Source of the DNA: Phytopythium helicoides
Taxonomy: Eukaryota; Oomycota; Peronosporomycetes; Pythiales; Pythiaceae
Direction: 5' to 3'
Length of the DNA: 64,000 bases
NCBI GenBank assembly: GCA_024867545.1
Contig: JANFNE010000001.1
Location: 372,001 to 436,000, forward strand
Shown: positions 22,870 through 32,819 of the stretch, in pieces
How the letters are laid out: every line of letters starts with the position of its first letter
How positions within the stretch are numbered: position 1 is the first letter of the stretch
Position numbers and translations under genes: made by a program
Notes under the pieces: generated by a model
What the model was told of the DNA's origin: nothing
What the model saw: only the letters and a program-made list of their open reading frames with translations
Database searches by the model: none

Positions 22870-24135
22870 TCACTCATCGAGTCCATGCCGCTCGGAGGGT
22901 ATGAACACCGTTTGTATCTGGTTGATGTGAAGTAGATCCGCGCGCAAATTGAAGAGATGCATGAACAGGTACATCTGCAGCTTGCGCTCGCTAGGCGTGT
23001 CGTTATGAAAGCCATCTAGTAGCCGAGGAAACGAGTCCTTCAGACTGTCCATTCCCCACTGTACTGCTTGTCGGAGCTGGGTTGCTTGAGTAGCTGCGTC
23101 TACTTCGGCTTCTGCTGTCTCCGCCTGGTAGCCCTGCCCCGGTTTCACCAGGAACGCTGGGAATTGTCCTTGACAAAAATTCAGAATCGACGACACACCG
23201 TGCGCCGTCACGCTTGTGAAGCAGCTTCAGCTTTTCGAAGACGCCTCCCCACTCAACAACAAGGGAGTCTTGTGATTCACCAGGAAAATTTACGGCGCAC
23301 GCAACTATCTTTCCGTCCGGCGCGAAAACAAACACGTTGGCGGTGTTATAAGCGTTCGTCGAGGCATCATAAAACTGGCCCCGAGTCTTTGCGTCACTAG
23401 GGCGATCAATTGGAATCTTCAGACTGTCAGCGAACAAGCAGGCACCCTCGAGCTTGGGAAACTTTTCCTTGACAGCCTCTTTGTACTGGGCAATTTGTTC
23501 TGATGATGGGAGCCGGATCTCCGCCCTTTTCATCATTGACAAGCACTCGAAGTAGCAGAGCGCGGCCAAATTGCAGGAACGTATCGCACACGCTCGGTAA
23601 TACCCCAAAGATAACACCAAGCGTAAATGTTGGTTCCCGAGTCCGAGTCCACATTAAAACCATCGCAAGACACTGTAGCGCGGACATTTCTCGAGGAGTT
23701 TGATGGAGGCGCTCACGGTACTGTCCGTTCTGCGGCGTGCTTGAATATCTGTTGAACAACCGCTCGAATTTGTTCTGTTGGAACGCCTCCACATCAGCGA
23801 TATCTTCTGTCGGTACGCCGAGGAGATACTCGATCGAGCGGCGGGCCTGTTACTGTGACGAGAGACGTATCGCAGCGGGACTCCCACAGCTTCATGAAGG
23901 CAGAACGATCAGCACCTTGAACACTTTCCTGTGAGAAAGAGCCCATTGTGGTTCCTGTTGCGCTGCTCGCCATGACGATTGTCTGTGACAGTAGCTTGAA
24001 TGCTTGAGCCAGCACTCGATGATGTCGACGGATTGTTCGCAATTGAGGCGCCGCAGGCGGGGAGCTGGCATATGAGGTAGTTGGCCGAACTTGTGTCCTT
24101 TGCAATGAAAGCCGAAGTGAACTCCAAGTCGACAA
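22870..24135 (-). pseudogene. Decayed PIF/Harbinger-type DDE transposase
   Basis: Minus-strand fragments in at least three frames make up a HARBI1-like (DDE_Tnp_4) transposase. The 5' part reads VEAFQQNKFERLFNRYSS, then MSALQCLAMVLMWTRTREP and FGVLPSVCDTFLQFGRALLL. The middle holds a candidate first Asp (FADSLKI) and VFVFAPDGKIVACAVNFPG followed by QDS, a candidate second Asp. The C-terminal part has LRQAVQWGMDSLKDSFPRLL, where related oomycete copies that I recall have AEWG; the likely catalytic Glu is Gln here. At least one frameshift (near 23200) and one stop are needed to read it through. It is dead as a transposase source. Terminal repeats were not found by eye. Confidence 0.75.
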
Positions 24136-24327
24136 GGAAAACCCGCTCGGGGAGACGACAGGGCTTGGCCCTCGCGGAGAAAATTGACGGTTGGAGCGCG
24201 GACTTGGCTCCAGTATGCTTCAACGGTAAACTTCTTGACTGGGGATTTCCTGAGGGTCTCGCAGGCTTTTTGGAGTTGGCTGCAGTTGGAAAGCGAGAGT
24301 TACTGGTGTGCTAGTGCTAGCTCTACG

Positions 24328-24474
24328 ATGGAGGAGGTCGGAGATCCTCAAGATCGCATGACGTACGTGAACCTGATCTTGGAAGACCGCATCGAGCGTA
24401 AGAAGTTCCGCAAGGAAATGCAAGATATTCTCAAGGAGCTCCGCATCACGGCTGTTGAGCTCAACACGATCTGA
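24328..24474 (+). other. Small open frame of unknown status
   Basis: A 48-codon ATG-started frame encodes a strongly helical, charged peptide (LILEDRIERKKFRKEMQDIL). No family was recognised. It lies just beside the decayed transposase on the opposite strand and may be a remnant of the element or of a host gene's last exon. Confidence 0.2.
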
Positions 24475-24526
24475 CAGCCAGAAAGGGATGTTCGCCTCCA
24501 AAACCGCGCGGAAGTTCGAATGAAGC

Positions 24527-25225
24527 GTGCGAGGAAACCCACTTGATGCAAAACGACATTCGCGAGATCTATTGATGCGTGGCGAGTCTGCAACAAAAGG
24601 TTCTCGATCTCGTGGTCTTCGCACGTCATTCATTGTATTGCTGGGTTTCCCTGTACTTGACGTGTGCCAAACTCGGACTCACAAGACGACTGCCGATTCA
24701 GGATCACGTGGATGTTGCCGACACAAGCTGTTTGGTATCTGTGGCATCGAGACTGTCTCGCCCATGGGGACTGGCCTCAAGCACGACGACACATGCTCGT
24801 TCTGCAAGTCCGCTTCGAGCAGTAGCGAGCACTGTGTACTGTACGCAAAGTGCATGTACGGAAGGAAGGTCTCCGATGCAGTTGAACCGAGCGAGCAGCG
24901 CTTCAACAAGCGCCGCTTCCATCAGGAATCTGCGCACGATCGGGTGCCCGTCCCCAGTGGTACGATCGTCAATGTCCAGTCCACGGGCATGAACCGTACA
25001 TTTGTGCGACGAGTTCAGCTAGGTGGCGTCTCCACCGAAGATCCGCAGAAGCTCCGACTGGCGAAGCTCGCTTCAGCTCGGCAGTTCTGCCGTGGCTGCC
25101 AATGGGACGTAGCAGCCCTCGCAAGTTGTTGGCGACGGCGGCGTTGGCCGTTGAAGTGGGCACCCCCATGCATGGGTTCGGTTTTCTCCCCAACATGGCT
25201 ACATCGTGCCCGCACTTACTCGTAA
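24527..25225 (+). other. Unrecognised open frame next to the transposase remnant
   Basis: An open frame of about 230 codons with two CxxC-like pairs (CSFCKS and CRGCQW) and no family I can name. It includes the second copy of the direct repeat (24867-24912) and a GTACTGTAC palindrome at 24836-24844. An overlapping frame is nearly as long, so chance or a decayed element are both live explanations. Confidence 0.2.
24867..24912 (+). repeat. Imperfect direct repeat, copy 2
   Basis: Partner of 22556-22600, sharing GCAGTTGAACCGAG and AGCGCTT with the same spacing. Confidence 0.35.
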
Positions 25226-25569
25226 ACGCGAACCTACCGATCCTAAGCCATGTCCCAAGACGCCGACGACTGCACGGTACGCTGCCAATCGCGACTGGCT
25301 TTCTGCACGACGGGACGCTGGGGCGCATCTCTGGTTTGGCTGTCGGTGATTCGTCGAAAAGGCGCGCGCAACCCTAGCGGTGCGGCAGCTGTTTTGGCTC
25401 GGGCGAAATGGGTAGAGTCGGGCGGGGTATAGGCAGGGAGGGGTCATCTTGGATTCAGTATGGGTGTGGGGGTCGAGTCAGCGGGGGGGGAAACGCCCGA
25501 TCGCGCGCTGCCTCGCCAGTTCCCCGCGCGCCCAGTGATCGATCGGGGCGGGACGAGAAGAGCAGCAGC
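25226..25569. other. 5' flank of the myosin gene
   Basis: No gene seen. The last 170 bases are G-rich on the plus strand (a run of seven G near 25483) and probably hold the myosin promoter and leader, but no clear initiator was found. Confidence 0.35.
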
Positions 25570-28500
25570 ATGAGCGACGAGGGCGTGCTGGACGGCGGCG
25601 CCATGGTGTGGGTTCCCCATGAGGAGCAGGTGTGGAAGAAGGCGGTGGTGGTGCGGCGCCTGGAGGGCGACAAGGCCGAGGTGCGCCTGCAGCCGAGCGA
25701 CGACGGGAGCTACCACCGAGACGACGGGCTCGAGAAGGTCGTGTCGGTGCGCGATGTGGCGCGCATGGCCGGCGAGGTCTCGGACGAGGCCATGCCCATT
25801 TGCAACACCTTCGCGCCCGACGGAGTGGAAGACATGACCACGCTCAACCACCTGCACGAACCCGCCGTGCTCAAGAACCTGGAGCTGCGCTTCGCCAAGC
25901 AGATGCCCTACACGTACACGGGCCAGATCTGCATCGCCGTCAACCCGTACCAGTGGCTCGACCTCTACGGAACGGTGAGGACCGCGCGGCGTGGAGCGAG
26001 GCCACGAGAGAGAGAGAATTTACGCACTCACACACCCTATCGTTGCTTGATAACAGGACCTATACCACAAGTACCTCGACCAGCCACGCGACTCGCTGCC
26101 GCCCCACCCGTTCGCGCTATCGGCCACGTCCTACATCGACATGCAGCGCTCGCGCGTCGACCAGAGCATCCTCGTCAGCGGAGAGTCGGGCGCCGGAAAG
26201 ACCGAGACCGTCAAGATCATGATGAACCACCTCGCCTCCATCTCGGGCGGCGGCGACCGCGGCACGCTCGTCATCGACCAGGTCCTGCGCTCCAACCCGC
26301 TGCTAGAGTCCTTCGGTAACGCCAAGACCAAGCGCAACGACAACTCGAGTCGCTTCGGAAAGTTCGCCCAGCTCCAGTTCGACTCAGTCGGGTCGCTCAT
26401 CGGCGCGCGCTGTGAGACCTACCTGCTCGAGAAGAGCCGCGTCGTCAGCCAGGCCGAGGGCGAGCGCAACTACCACGTCTTCTACCAAATCTTCCGCCTT
26501 AGCGAGGAACGCAAGCGCGAGCTGCACCTCGAGGGTGACGCCACCAACTACAAGTACGTGCGCACAGGCGCCTACGCCGACATCACGGGCATCGACGACG
26601 AGCAGTGCCTCAAGGAGACGCAGGAAGCTCTTGATATTATCGGTATTACGGCCGAGGAGCAGCGCGGAATCTACGAGATCGTCGCCGCCATCCTGAACCT
26701 TGGTGAGGCTGAGTTCGACCAGGTCCACGAGAAGGACGGACACAACGAGAAGGCCTTCGTGTCCAACGAGAGTGTCGTCGACAGCGTGGCTCACCTGCTC
26801 CAGACGGAGAAGAGCGCGCTCAGCCGCACGCTGCTCGAGCGCTCCATCACGGCTGGTTCCGAGTCGTACACGATCCCGCTCAACGCCGAGCAGGCGACCG
26901 ACCTCCGCGACGCCCTCGCCAAGGGCATGTACACGCAGCTCTTCGACTGGCTCGTGCATCGCATCAACCGCGCCATCTGCTCCAGCAAGAACGTGGCGTC
27001 GCACATTGGTCTGCTCGATATTTTCGGCTTCGAGTCGTTCGACACCAACGGGTTCGAGCAGCTCTGCATCAACTACGCCAACGAGAAGCTGCAGCAAAAG
27101 TTCAACTCGGATGTGTTCAAGGTTGTGCAGACCGAGTATGTTGAGGAGGGCATTCCGCTCGACCTCGTCACGTTCGAGGACAACCAGCCGATCCTCGACC
27201 TGATTGAGGGACGCATGGGTATTGTGAGTCTGCTGAACGAGGAAGTGCTCCGTCCGCAGGCGACCGACACCACGTTTGTCACTCGTATGCTGGACGCGTT
27301 CAGCGACCACCCCAACCTCGAGAAGAGCCGCCTGAACCAGTTGCAGTTCCTCATCCGCCACTACGCTGGTGACGTCATGTACAACGGCAAGGGCTTCCTT
27401 GACAAGAACAAGGACACGCTTCCACCCGACATGGTGCAGCTGCTTTCGGGCAGCTCCTCCAAGGCCATCTCGGCGGTGTTCAACCCGGCGACGATTGCGA
27501 GCGGCGTGGGTTCGTCGGCCTCTTCGGACCGCCGCGGCTCAGGCGGCCACCACAAGAAGAACGGCCGTCAGCAGGGCTTCCTGGTCGGTAACACGATCGC
27601 CGGCGGCTTCCGCAAGCAGCTGTCGGAGCTGATGGAGACGATCAACAAGACGTCCTCGCAGTACGTGCGCTGCATCAAGCCGAACGCCAACAAGGCGCCG
27701 GATGAGTTCAACCGTTTGATGATCGTCGAGCAGCTTCGTTGTGCTGGTGTCATTGCCGCGATCCGTATCAGTCGTGCGGCGTTCCCCAACCGCCTGCCGA
27801 TTGTCGAGTTCCAGCAGCGTTTCCAGATTATTTGCCCGTCGGCACTGCGTTCGGCGCCCGCCATCGAGATGGTTGCCGGCATGCTGCGCGAGCTTGTTCC
27901 AGAGATGGCCACGAGCATGCAGAACTCCAAGTTCGCGGTCGGTAAGACAAAGGTGTACTTCAGCTCGGGTCTGCTGCAGAAGCTCGAGGACCGCCGTAAC
28001 GTGATCCTCAAGGACCACGCGATCCTGATCCAGAAGACGATGCGCGGGCACGTGCAGCGCAAGCGCTTTGTTGCCCAGCGCCAGGCGGCCGTCCGCGTCC
28101 AGGCTATCACTCGTCGTGGCCTTGCGCGCAACCGCTTCCTGACCCTCCGCGCGGGTGTAATTCGCGTGCAGGCCGTGGCTCGCGGCCGCAAGCAGCGTCA
28201 CGCGTTTGCCGTGCTTGTCGAAGAGGTCCGACGGAAGAAGGAGTTCGAGCGAGTGCAGGCGCTTGCCCGTCAGCGTGCCGAGGACGAAGAGCGTGCGCGC
28301 CAGAAGGCTCTGCTCGCTGCAGAGGCGGCGGCTCACCACGACGAGGACCCTCAGCCGGTACGTTTTCTGCTATTGTGTCCATGATGATCGATATATGAGC
28401 TTGTTACTAAGGGGATCTTTGACGTAGGAGCCTGTGGAGGAGGACTGGAGTGATGAGGACGACAAGGATAATCGTGGTAAGTTCCTAGTCTTCCACACGA

Positions 28501-29316
28501 CTAAGAGAAAACGCAAGCTCACTAATCATTGTGCTTCTCACAGGACCCGTGTCCCCGCGCACTCTACGTGCATTAACAGAAGCTGCCTCCAAGGTTGCCG
28601 AGGCTGAGTCTGCGGCTCGCGACGCCAAGCAGGCAGCGGAGGCTGCACTCGAGCTCAACCGCGAGCTCGTCGCGCAGAACGACCGTCTGCGCGCGACTTT
28701 GTCGTCGAACGTGGCCGAGTACGCCGACGCGGAGCTTCTCCGCGAGAACGAGCGTCTGAAGCAGCAGGTGCTGCAGCTGCAGACCAAGCTCGTGCGGTCA
28801 CAGGAGGTGTCGCTCATCTCGGCCAAGGTCGTGGACTCGCGCATCACGTACCGCGAGGGCCGTCAGTTCGTCGAGTACAAGCTCCAGATCGAGACCAACA
28901 CGCGTGGCACGCTGTACGTGTGGCACCGGTACTCGACGTTCCGGAACCTGGCTGCGACGCTGCAGACCAAGAACGGATACAAGCGCAAGGAGATCCCGGA
29001 GCTGCCGAACAAGCAGCTGTTCGGCAACTTCAGCGAGAAGATCATCCAGGAGCGTGTGGCCAAGCTCAACCAGTTCCTGGAGGCGGCGACGAACGCCGAG
29101 TACCTGCAGTGGGGTATTCGTGTCGACCAGGACACGTGCGTATACAAGCGTCGCGTGAAGAGCGCGTCGAGCGGGTCGGGCAGCCCTGGCGGCTCGGGTG
29201 CTCCTCGCGAGTCGACCTTCTCGAGCGCTTCAACCGTGAACTCGTCACCGCGCGCGTCGTCGCGTCTGTCCATGAAGTCATTTAGCTTCCGCCGCGGATC
29301 TACCGCGGGCAACTAG
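25570..29316 (+). CDS. Unconventional myosin with C-terminal PX domain (class XXX type)
   Basis: An actin motor of 1175 residues from four exons: 25570-25974, 26057-28357, 28428-28476 and 28544-29316. Residues 12-45 look like an N-terminal SH3-like barrel ([16 protein letters not shown]). The motor has P-loop GESGAGKTE near residue 177, switch [11 protein letters not shown] near 229 and switch [10 protein letters not shown] near 455. Three IQ motifs (about 788-850; for example [15 protein letters not shown]) would bind calmodulin-like light chains. An acidic linker, a coiled coil (about 925-1010) and a PX domain with WHRYSTF follow. The order SH3-like, motor, IQ, coiled coil, PX is that described for oomycete class XXX myosins, so it likely carries phosphoinositide-bearing membranes on actin. 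The 49-nt third exon is supported by splice sites and phase only. Confidence 0.92.
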
Positions 29317-29548
29317 ACCTCGATATGAAGACGTGCGTGGTGTCACGGTGTGATGAAAGCAAGAGCAGAGCAAAGCAAAGCAGAGCCGAGAGTAGGAAGA
29401 CGTGGGCATGTCTTTATTTTTTTTAGTGGTGCGTGTGCCGAGAGCGAATTCCGATAATCCAAGCCCAGAAACATCAATGAGAGGGAGTGTACTCATGGGA
29501 TCGGCATGGCATGCGCCGGGAACAATCCAGGTCGCTTAGCCCGTGCGC
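28583..29548 (+). repeat. Myosin 3' segmental duplication, original copy
   Basis: These 966 bases (coiled coil, PX, stop, 3' UTR) recur at 31077-32043 with a constant offset of 2495 and, as far as I compared, almost no differences. The right end matches the last codons of the parvulin gene on the minus strand, with GCC of the parvulin reading GGC here. Confidence 0.9.
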
Positions 29549-29728
29549 TGTGACGAATCTGCTGCACGAGCATACAGATCATCGATATTTTTCTGGATGA
29601 AGGCAGAGGAGTTGGAAAGTGAGCTATTTGAACAAGAGTTGAGATGCTGAACTTCGGGCGAGTGTTGAGGGCTGGCAGTAGTTGGCGCAGGCAGTCATCT
29701 ACTGTAGAGTTGCTTGAGAGGACCGTAG

Positions 29729-30118
29729 GTGTCTTCGAAATGTTTGTTCACACCCACGAAAGCGACGGAAATCGAGTCGCCTACGTGCTCGGCATGATCA
29801 ATACAATTGCTGCGGGACATCTTGATGCGTGTGATCGAGTGGACCAAGCACGCAGACTACCCGTAGCTGACGATTGTCTGGTCGACAATGGCGATAGATG
29901 TTGCAGCATCAGGCGGACACCTGGACGAGGTAAGGTGGCTTGGTGAGAGTCGTGGGGAGGGGTGTTCGCCAGCAGCCTTCGATTACGCAGCAGCAAACGA
30001 CACTTGGATGTTGTCAAGTTGCTCCATGTGCACAGAACAAAGCCCTGCACGTCAATGGCAATGGATGGTGCAGCAACCAACGGTCAGGTCGATGTGGTCA
30101 GGTTCTTGCGTATAATTT
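29729..30118 (+). pseudogene. Degenerate ankyrin-gene fragment
   Basis: DNA and broken frames match the intact ankyrin gene in order: the VIDEF/THKSDGNR region, the IEWAKH region with an early stop, then after a large internal deletion the MDVAASGGHLD unit and the following repeats. Frameshifts and stops are frequent, so it cannot make a repeat protein. Confidence 0.75.
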
Positions 30119-30214
30119 GAGTGTGCAGAGTTTGGGCCATGGATCGAGCGGCTGCACTCCGCTTCTTGCTCGAGAAGCGTTCGGAAGGTTGTTGAAGCAA
30201 AGCGATGGATGGAG

Positions 30215-30350
30215 AGCATCTCGCCAGGTCTTGCATCTTTTAGTTTCCGTCTTGATGTTGGCCACCTCGCACCCTGAAGTCAAAACTCATTGACGTAATG
30301 CCATTTTTTTCCTAGGCTATCGACATCCATGATAAGGAAAGTGAAGGCGC
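30215..30350 (-). pseudogene. Degenerate fragment of the dynein 3' end
   Basis: The sequence around ATCTCGCCAGGTCTTGC and the following 120 bases match dynein gene DNA at about 5555-5700, in the same relative orientation to the ankyrin fragment as at the intact locus. Thus the ankyrin/dynein junction was copied as one block and then deleted internally. No usable frame remains. Confidence 0.7.
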
Positions 30351-30734
30351 AAGTTGCTAGTGTTCGGCACAATGATCATGGGTCGATTCGAGAACTCCGT
30401 GTACAAGTGATTGCAACTCTGCATCCTTCACACAATTACTGTAAAGTACGTGGCCGACACGAGGTGCGCACACTCGACCTTGTGAAAGGCATCGGGTCAC
30501 GATGGTAGCTCGCCGTTCTTGAAAAGCATCATCTCTCTGTACCAGCGACTGCTTGAAGTGGTAGGCGACTCAGATACACCAGCCAGAAGCGTGGCGCATG
30601 TGCAGTTGTCAACGCTCGATGTGCTCATTTGCTCGAGGACGCCGTCGCGTAGAGTCTACCAGGTTAGCGTCGCCAATGTACAGTACCTCAGGATCTGTTG
30701 TAGCCACCAAGAATTTCCGGTCAACCCATGGCTC
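30351..30734. other. Intergenic, no gene seen
   Basis: No coding region supported. An open frame that reaches in from 30519 has no ATG until 30816. Confidence 0.35.
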
Positions 30735-31070
30735 CTTTCAACGAGATCCTCGAAAGGCGCCAAGAAACTCGAGCCGCCTCATTTACGAAGGTCTGGGAAG
30801 CTTTCGACGTTGTACATGTGGCCGTGGAGACTGTGGTCATGGGGATCGAGGAGCGCGCGGGCGGCTACTGCCAAGGGCCACGCCGCACCAACTCGTGGAG
30901 CCGTCGAGGATCTCAAGTCGACTCACTTCCGTCGCTTGCAAAGGTCAAGGAAGCCTTTGCTGTTGCTGGCGTGGCCGTGGAGGTCGAGGCGAGCGCCGGT
31001 TGCCAGCGCCGAGGACCACGCTGCAGAGCCCTCGCGCCTCGCGCCGCTACCGCCGCGTTCGTCTGAGCAG
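30735..31070 (+). repeat. Duplicated 5' region of the COQ8-like gene, two units
   Basis: Two imperfect units (about 30735-30830 and 30905-31070) resemble 34850-35110, which holds the leader, start codon and first exon of the COQ8-like gene. Unit 1 keeps the start context ATGTGGCCG. Unit 2 has lost the ATG but includes a stretch matching the exon part that encodes HAAELSRLAPL (here HAAEPSRLAPL). Confidence 0.65.
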
Positions 31071-31811
31071 ACGGAGGCTGCCTCCAAGGTTGCCGAGGCT
31101 GAGTCTGCGGCTCGCGACGCCAAGCAGGCAGCGGAGGCTGCACTCGAGCTCAACCGCGAGCTCGTCGCGCAGAACGACCGTCTGCGCGCGACTTTGTCGT
31201 CGAACGTGGCCGAGTACGCCGACGCGGAGCTTCTCCGCGAGAACGAGCGTCTGAAGCAGCAGGTGCTGCAGCTGCAGACCAAGCTCGTGCGGTCACAGGA
31301 GGTGTCGCTCATCTCGGCCAAGGTCGTGGACTCGCGCATCACGTACCGCGAGGGCCGTCAGTTCGTCGAGTACAAGCTCCAGATCGAGACCAACACGCGT
31401 GGCACGCTGTACGTGTGGCACCGGTACTCGACGTTCCGGAACCTGGCTGCGACGCTGCAGACCAAGAACGGATACAAGCGCAAGGAGATCCCGGAGCTGC
31501 CGAACAAGCAGCTGTTCGGCAACTTCAGCGAGAAGATCATCCAGGAGCGTGTGGCCAAGCTCAACCAGTTCCTGGAGGCGGCGACGAACGCCGAGTACCT
31601 GCAGTGGGGTATTCGTGTCGACCAGGACACGTGCGTATACAAGCGTCGCGTGAAGAGCGCGTCGAGCGGGTCGGGCAGCCCTGGCGGCTCGGGTGCTCCT
31701 CGCGAGTCGACCTTCTCGAGCGCTTCAACCGTGAACTCGTCACCGCGCGCGTCGTCGCGTCTGTCCATGAAGTCATTTAGCTTCCGCCGCGGATCTACCG
31801 CGGGCAACTAG
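30816..31811 (+). CDS. Chimeric open frame: COQ8 5' region joined to the myosin coiled-coil/PX tail
   Basis: A continuous 331-codon frame from the ATG at 30816 to the stop at 31811. The first 85 or so codons derive from the COQ8-like gene's 5' region (MWPW at the start against MWPQ there; HAAEPSRLAPLPPRSSEQ against its first exon), although part is read through altered leader sequence. From about codon 88 ([11 protein letters not shown]) it is identical in translation to the myosin tail: coiled coil, PX domain and Ser-rich end. The motor and IQ motifs are absent. If expressed it would be a motorless PX protein, possibly driven by a copied COQ8 promoter. Intactness may simply reflect how recent the copy is. 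Expression is unknown. Confidence 0.55.
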   Translation: MWPWRLWSWGSRSARAATAKGHAAPTRGAVEDLKSTHFRRLQRSRKPLLLLAWPWRSRRAPVASAEDHAAEPSRLAPLPPRSSEQTEAASKVAEAESAARDAKQAAEAALELNRELVAQNDRLRATLSSNVAEYADAELLRENERLKQQVLQLQTKLVRSQEVSLISAKVVDSRITYREGRQFVEYKLQIETNTRGTLYVWHRYSTFRNLAATLQTKNGYKRKEIPELPNKQLFGNFSEKIIQERVAKLNQFLEAATNAEYLQWGIRVDQDTCVYKRRVKSASSGSGSPGGSGAPRESTFSSASTVNSSPRASSRLSMKSFSFRRGSTAGN

Positions 31812-32043
31812 ACCTCGATATGAAGACGTGCGTGGTGTCACGGTGTGATGAAAGCAAGAGCAGAGCAAAGCAAAGCAGAGCCGAGAGTAGGAAGACGTGG
31901 GCATGTCTTTATTTTTTTTAGTGGTGCGTGTGCCGAGAGCGAATTCCGATAATCCAAGCCCAGAAACATCAATGAGAGGGAGTGTACTCATGGGATCGGC
32001 ATGGCATGCGCCGGGAACAATCCAGGTCGCTTAGGCCGTGCGC
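31077..32043 (+). repeat. Myosin 3' segmental duplication, second copy
   Basis: Near-identical to 28583-29548. Its right end lies inside the last codons of the minus-strand parvulin gene, whose stop is at 32031-32033, so the parvulin's 3' UTR is shared with the copied myosin 3' end. Confidence 0.9.
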
Positions 32044-32717
32044 AGGATGATGTGGACTCCGCTGTCCGTGTCGACAACGCCGCTGAGCTCGCCCACCTGG
32101 AGCGCAAAGCTGGGAGATGAAGAATGGAAGCAACCCAGTGAGTTCATCTACTTGGTCTGCGGTCGATCTAGTCAGAGAGACGTACGCGGCATCCTCGAAC
32201 GGCTTCTGCATCATGCCGCGGCCGAACATGCCGAGATCGCCGCCGCGGGTGCCGCTGTGAATCATGGGGCTCATGTCAGTCCAGCCGCGTTGCGTGCTCC
32301 TCCCTCACCACACGAGGGGGCCGCACCTGTTGCAGTCGCTGTACTGCACCGCAAGCTGCTGGAACGACGCCTGCCCCGAGACGATAGCGGCGCGCAGCTC
32401 TGTCAGGAAAAATGGCGCGCACATCGCAATCAGTTCGACCTGTCGGAAGAACGCGTCTGTCCGAGCGGGACTCACGCAGCAGCTGGTCGATGGCCTCCTG
32501 CTTGGAGCGCGTGATGTTGTTCGACAGGCGCGAGGCTGCTCGCAGGATCCGTCAGCCCCCAGCGTCGCCAGGGCGAGCGCAAGCAGACGCACCGGGGCGG
32601 CGCGATCCACTGTGCTTGATGAGCAGGTGCGACGCTTGAACTTGGTCTGGGGGTCGACGGCGTCAGCGAGAGCGAGCGGCGCCTCGATAGCCCAGGGGAG
32701 AGCCACGTACCGGCCAT
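32031..32717 (-). CDS. Pin1-type parvulin peptidyl-prolyl isomerase
   Basis: A 113-residue protein from six exons: 32717-32711, 32646-32593, 32535-32476, 32399-32327, 32254-32186 and 32109-32031, with five introns of 57-76 nt. All exon junctions keep frame and rebuild a complete parvulin domain: QASHLLIKHSGSRR at residues 5-18, then FQQLAVQYSDCNSG, GGDLGMFGRGMMQKPFE, and a terminal DTDSGVHIILRTA. The basic cluster KHSGSRR and the Cys in YSDC match Pin1 active-site positions, so it likely isomerises phospho-Ser/Thr-Pro bonds. There is no WW domain, as in plant Pin1. The first exon codes only seven bases, the least certain part. The splitting into tiny exons explains why no long open frame marks this gene. 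Confidence 0.85.
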
Positions 32718-32819
32718 GGCGAGGGAAGAGCTGCGCTTGACGCGGTTGAATCGAAAGTGAGGCGAGGTGGCGCGGCGACTCACTTGAGTGACGCGAGATG
32801 GCGACGCCCGGAGGGAAGC

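Noticed and set aside
30519..30815. Longer start for the chimeric gene
   Set aside because: The frame begins with TTG; the first real ATG is at 30816 and matches the COQ8 start context.
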